Below, one piece after another: positions 61,278 through 64,000 of a stretch of 64,000 nucleotides of DNA. Position 1 is the stretch's first letter, and every line of letters starts with the position of its first letter. The DNA comes from G963556115 sp963677015 (GTDB taxonomy: Bacteria; Planctomycetota; SZUA-567). The position numbers and the translations under genes are program-made. The stretch is from positions 1,612,001 to 1,676,000 of the forward strand of contig OY781533.1 of NCBI GenBank assembly GCA_963677015.1, in the 5' to 3' direction. The notes beneath the pieces were generated by a model. The model did no database searches, was not told the DNA's origin, and saw only the letters and a program-made list of their open reading frames with translations.

Positions 61278-61699
61278 AATGATCTGGCCTTTCATAATAA
61301 TATGAGACTAAAAGTACAGGTGTAATTTGCAATTCACCTGTTAATTTCAATTACAATCGTTATAATTATTATAAAAAAAGAAGAGCTATCTTAAAAGTAT
61401 AAAGATTTATTTTTTGAAAAAATATGCTTAAAATCTGTTTGATGCATTTCACGGTGATTCTTTGCAATATCGGGTTAATCCTTACAAATACGTATTATTT
61501 CCTTATGAATCCTTTGCGGTTAAATCAAATATAGGGAGAATATGTAAACTATAATTTTATGGATTTATGCATATATTTAGTTTATGTTGACATGTAAGTA
61601 AAAATAATTTAAACTTTTTAAGGTGGAGAAATTTTATTTGAGATGGTTTCCGGGACAATATGTTACAGCTATTGTCGCTATTGACAGGTATAACTGCAT
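61278..61699. other. Intergenic region upstream of iscS with imperfect palindrome
   Basis: About 420 AT-rich bases between iscS (leftward) and the unknown gene at 61700 (rightward). At 61316-61341 ACAGGTG and CACCTGT, with AATT/AATT inside, form an imperfect 26-base palindrome about 40-65 bases upstream of the iscS start. No other feature is visible. Confidence 0.4.
61316..61341. promoter_or_regulatory. Imperfect palindrome upstream of iscS
   Basis: ACAGGTG-T-AATT-TGC-AATT-CACCTGT: arms of 11 bases with one unpaired T. It may be the operator of an Fe-S-responsive regulator or a hairpin in the leader. Confidence 0.4.
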
Positions 61700-62692
61700 A
61701 TGAGTGCACGGGATGATGATAAACCTTTTGAAGCGGATGTGGATTTTTTGAAGCAGCGGGAATATTATTCAGAATTCGCACCGCTACGAAATTATTTTTT
61801 TGACTGGATATCCGCAATATACTGGGAACTTCAGGGAACATGCGGTCCTTTTGAATATGCGACCAGAGTTTGCGTTGCTCGAGATATTCTTGAAAAAATT
61901 AATACTGATTATGCCATGTCAGCGCATATTATGCTGAAGAAAATTTTAAAGAATCTTTTTCCGTATGATCAGATTAAGGATTCAAACTCTCCTTCTTTAA
62001 GAACGATTCTGGGTAATCAACGAGGAAGGGTGAGAATGAATAAGTTTCGTACTTTACAGGATCATTGTATTAAAAGTTCCGGTTTAGTCGCTTTACGTTA
62101 TAAAGTTCTGGCGAATGCTTTTTGCACCGAGGTGCGGAATATTGTTAAGTTATTGCGTGAGAAAATAAATGAAGATGAACTCCCGGTGTATGATAAACTG
62201 GGACAGGAGTGTATCGCGAAGTGTCAGGAAACTTTGAAGAATCTGATCAAAACAAGAAAACAATACTATCTGAATTACCCAGAAGAGCATTTGAAATCAG
62301 TTTCTAATGCTACTATAAAAAATGAAGATAATCTGAAAAAGCGCAGTGATATGCCTAAAGATCTGGAACCGGAATATATTTTCAAAATGATCGCCAAAAA
62401 CACCACAAGTATTAGAAATGAACTGCAGGCGGTGCTGATTCAGTCAAAGGATATATGTGCAACAATTGAATTGCGAAAGAAGCAATATTATGCAGAAATA
62501 AATGAACTGCTTATTATGTTATCCACCATTCGGAATTATGTGTCGGATGGACCATTTGATGAAATCTCTGCCATAATTACTGATTTAGGGCGGTTTGTTG
62601 AAGATAAATATGAGTATAAAAACTTTCTTCCTGCGGACATTTTAAGCGATATTGAAAAAGGAAATTCACTTTATAAGAATGGCTATCTATAA
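61700..62692 (+). CDS. Unknown helical protein
   Basis: A 330-residue protein I do not recognise. It has no signal peptide and no long membrane helix. It is rich in Lys, Glu, Leu, Ile and Tyr, with likely long helices (for example RYKVLANAFCTEVRNIVKLLREKINED in segments, CQETLKNLIKTRKQYYLNY and NATIKNEDNLKKRSD), suggesting an all-alpha or coiled-coil cytoplasmic protein. It starts at ATG 61700 with a weak CAGGTA upstream and is followed by a terminator before rnfE. It does not look like a missing Rnf subunit. Confidence 0.6.
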   Translation: MSARDDDKPFEADVDFLKQREYYSEFAPLRNYFFDWISAIYWELQGTCGPFEYATRVCVARDILEKINTDYAMSAHIMLKKILKNLFPYDQIKDSNSPSLRTILGNQRGRVRMNKFRTLQDHCIKSSGLVALRYKVLANAFCTEVRNIVKLLREKINEDELPVYDKLGQECIAKCQETLKNLIKTRKQYYLNYPEEHLKSVSNATIKNEDNLKKRSDMPKDLEPEYIFKMIAKNTTSIRNELQAVLIQSKDICATIELRKKQYYAEINELLIMLSTIRNYVSDGPFDEISAIITDLGRFVEDKYEYKNFLPADILSDIEKGNSLYKNGYL

Positions 62693-62726
62693 TTTGAAAT
62701 ACAGCTCGGCGTAACCGGCAGGGATT

Positions 62727-62742
62727 CGATAAATTTTTATCG
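62727..62742 (+). terminator. Probable terminator before rnfE
   Basis: CGATAA and TTATCG pair around ATTT and are followed by TAATTTTTTA. It would end the unknown gene and separate it from rnfE. Confidence 0.6.
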
Positions 62743-62845
62743 TAATTTTTTACTTGCTTCCGTATATCGCTACCATAAAATCGTATTATCTTCAATATAT
62801 TTGTTTTGAAAAACTATTTATTATACATGAATATTAGGAGTTGCT

Positions 62846-63526
62846 GTGAGTATTGCAAAGGAATTTTCAAAAGGACTGATACGTGAAAATCCGGTTTTGG
62901 TATTGTTGCTTGGATTATGTCCTACTCTAGCAGTTACGACAGGGGTCTCCAATGCTGTCGGAATGGGATTTGCTGCGACATTTGTTCTTATCTGTTCCAA
63001 TCTTCTTATTTCAATATGTAAAAAAGGGATTCCTAAAGAAATAAGAATCCCGATTTTTATTGTTATCATTGCTACATTTGTGACTGTTGTAAAACTCATT
63101 ATGGCTGCATATTTTCCAGCCCTCAAAGCTTCACTGGGTATATTTCTTGCCCTTATTGTTGTTAACTGTATTATTCTTGGTCGAGCCGAGGCTTTCGCTT
63201 TTAAACGCGGTGTTGTTGAAAGTATGGCAGACGGGGTAGGCATGGGACTAGGATTTACACTGGCATTATGTTTGATCTCATTTTTCCGTGAAATTCTCGG
63301 TGGCGGCACATTTTATGGCATTCCTCTGGCTGACGGACTTTCTGATTTTACTCAGAAAATCTTTATTCTTTCTCCGGGAGGCTTTTTAACTGTGGGCCTG
63401 ATCCTTGCGACTGCAGCATATTTTAAAAACCGGAGTAACCGCCGTTTGCAGATTCATAAGAATCTAAACCGCGGCAGAATCGAACGTGAGAAGAAATTGC
63501 TTTCTGGTGTTGATATTATTAAGTAA
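62846..63526 (+). CDS. rnfE: Ion-translocating oxidoreductase complex subunit E
   Basis: A 226-residue membrane protein with six helices. ENPVLVLLLGLCPTLAVTTGV, ALGIFLALIVVNCIILGRAEAFA-like KASLGIFLALIVVNCIILG and SMADGVGMGLGFTLAL are the RnfE/NqrD-type pattern. It forms part of the inner-membrane Rnf complex coupling ferredoxin and NAD to Na+ or H+ movement. Start is GTG 62846 with TAGGAG upstream. Unlike usual rnfCDGEAB operons, the gene before it is not rnfG, so this operon appears to begin with rnfE. Confidence 0.93.
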   Translation: MSIAKEFSKGLIRENPVLVLLLGLCPTLAVTTGVSNAVGMGFAATFVLICSNLLISICKKGIPKEIRIPIFIVIIATFVTVVKLIMAAYFPALKASLGIFLALIVVNCIILGRAEAFAFKRGVVESMADGVGMGLGFTLALCLISFFREILGGGTFYGIPLADGLSDFTQKIFILSPGGFLTVGLILATAAYFKNRSNRRLQIHKNLNRGRIEREKKLLSGVDIIK

Positions 63527-63581
63527 CAGAGCGTAAAGCCTGTCAGCGGTGTAAAGTGTTGGTTGTATAAGGGAAAACAGG

Positions 63582-64000
63582 ATGGAATTTACATTTGAAC
63601 AGTATTTTGCCTTGATGTTCGGGCTTATCTTTACTCAGAATTTTGTTCTGAGCCAGTTTCTGGGGCTTTGTCCTTTCTTTGGCGTAAGTAAGAATCGAGA
63701 TGCTGCGCTTGGTATGGGGTGTGCGGTAATTTTTGTAATGACAATGGCGTCTGTGGTGACCATGCTGATTTACAAAGGAATTTTTCTCCATCCTGCACTT
63801 CAGCAGTATCACATGGAGCAGTATCTTGATATTGTCTCATTTATTCTTGTTATTGCATCGCTTGTTCAGTTCGTGGAGATTGTTCTTAAAAAAGTGGCTC
63901 CAGCATTGTATCAGACGCTTGGAATATATCTGCCGCTGATTACTACCAACTGCGCTGTCCTTGGTGTTACTCAAATGAAATTAACCGAATTCTCCGATCC
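63582..64000 (+). CDS. rnfA: Ion-translocating oxidoreductase complex subunit A, 3' end outside window
   Basis: The frame from ATG 63582 reads EQYFALMFGLIFTQNFVLSQFLGLCPFFGVSKN, then helices and YQTLGIYLPLITTNCAVLGV, the characteristic RnfA/NqrE sequence. It continues to the window end after about 140 of roughly 190 residues. It pairs with RnfE as the two homologous half-channels of the complex. A 79-base piece of it (63905-63983) is 95% identical to the remnant at 26761-26839. Confidence 0.93.
   Translation, partial: MEFTFEQYFALMFGLIFTQNFVLSQFLGLCPFFGVSKNRDAALGMGCAVIFVMTMASVVTMLIYKGIFLHPALQQYHMEQYLDIVSFILVIASLVQFVEIVLKKVAPALYQTLGIYLPLITTNCAVLGVTQMKLTEFSD

Noticed and set aside
1..64000. tRNA, rRNA, CRISPR array, insertion sequence or prophage
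   Set aside because: I looked for cloverleaf-like sequences, regularly spaced repeats, transposase motifs and phage structural genes and found none that stand up.

Overview
The window is 64 kb of AT-rich chromosomal DNA with dense operons and no rRNA, tRNA, CRISPR array or insertion sequence that I could recognise. The cell is a Gram-negative-type (diderm) bacterium: it has an autotransporter with an aromatic-terminated beta-barrel, a porin-like protein ending in Phe, TolQ/TolR-type proteins and a PBP2/RodA pair. RnfE and RnfA, a clostridial-type 2[4Fe-4S] ferredoxin, FeoAB ferrous iron uptake, a 2-hydroxyacyl-CoA dehydratase-type activase and ApbE suggest an anaerobic or fermentative life. 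The abundance of sugar ABC transporters, the DUF5107-TPR protein and the mixed gene affinities would fit a PVC-group bacterium (Lentisphaerota/Kiritimatiellota-like), but this placement is only an inference.

1-8.7 kb: a divergent sugar locus. Leftward: two-subunit transketolase and an FGGY kinase (cut by the window edge). Rightward: periplasmic binding protein, DUF2291 protein, ABC ATPase, permease and an L-fucose-isomerase-family enzyme. The logic isomerase, ketose kinase, transketolase resembles the known D-apiose transketolase route. 8.8-16.3 kb: a leftward block with an EF-hand protein, an ErcA-like alcohol dehydrogenase plus hybrid histidine kinase, a membrane metallophosphoesterase and an autotransporter. 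16.3-25.2 kb: araFGH arabinose importer preceded by an orphan terminator, an AraC-type regulator and a large DUF5107-TPR protein. 25.2-26.9 kb: arsF-arsG-like pair and a fragment of an rnfA-like gene.

26.9-36.6 kb: a LacI-type regulator, a second ribose-type ABC importer, an erythritol/L-threitol-type dehydrogenase, an L-xylulose-reductase-like SDR, a HAD phosphatase and a xylitol dehydrogenase, together a probable pentitol/tetritol pathway feeding D-xylulose and transketolase. 36.6-39.7 kb: MFS transporter, MarR regulator with a large inverted repeat over its ribosome binding site, macro-domain protein and 5-formyl-THF cyclo-ligase.

39.8-47.3 kb: a rightward envelope and ion operon (TolQ, TolR, PBP2, RodA, MurI, KtrB, KtrA). 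47.3-50.4 kb: thermonuclease, an XRE/S24-like regulator, a small ORF and a split chromate transporter. 50.4-56.4 kb: an iron block (FeoB-associated protein, ferredoxin, FeoB, FeoA, DtxR-type regulator, porin) sharing a newly seen motif TTAGT-N4-ACTAA at three exact places and one near match, followed by an L,D-transpeptidase-like protein lacking its catalytic residues. 56.4-61.3 kb: a leftward operon iscS, two PilZ-domain genes, iscU, apbE and an activase. 61.7-64 kb: an unknown helical protein and the start of an rnfE-rnfA operon.
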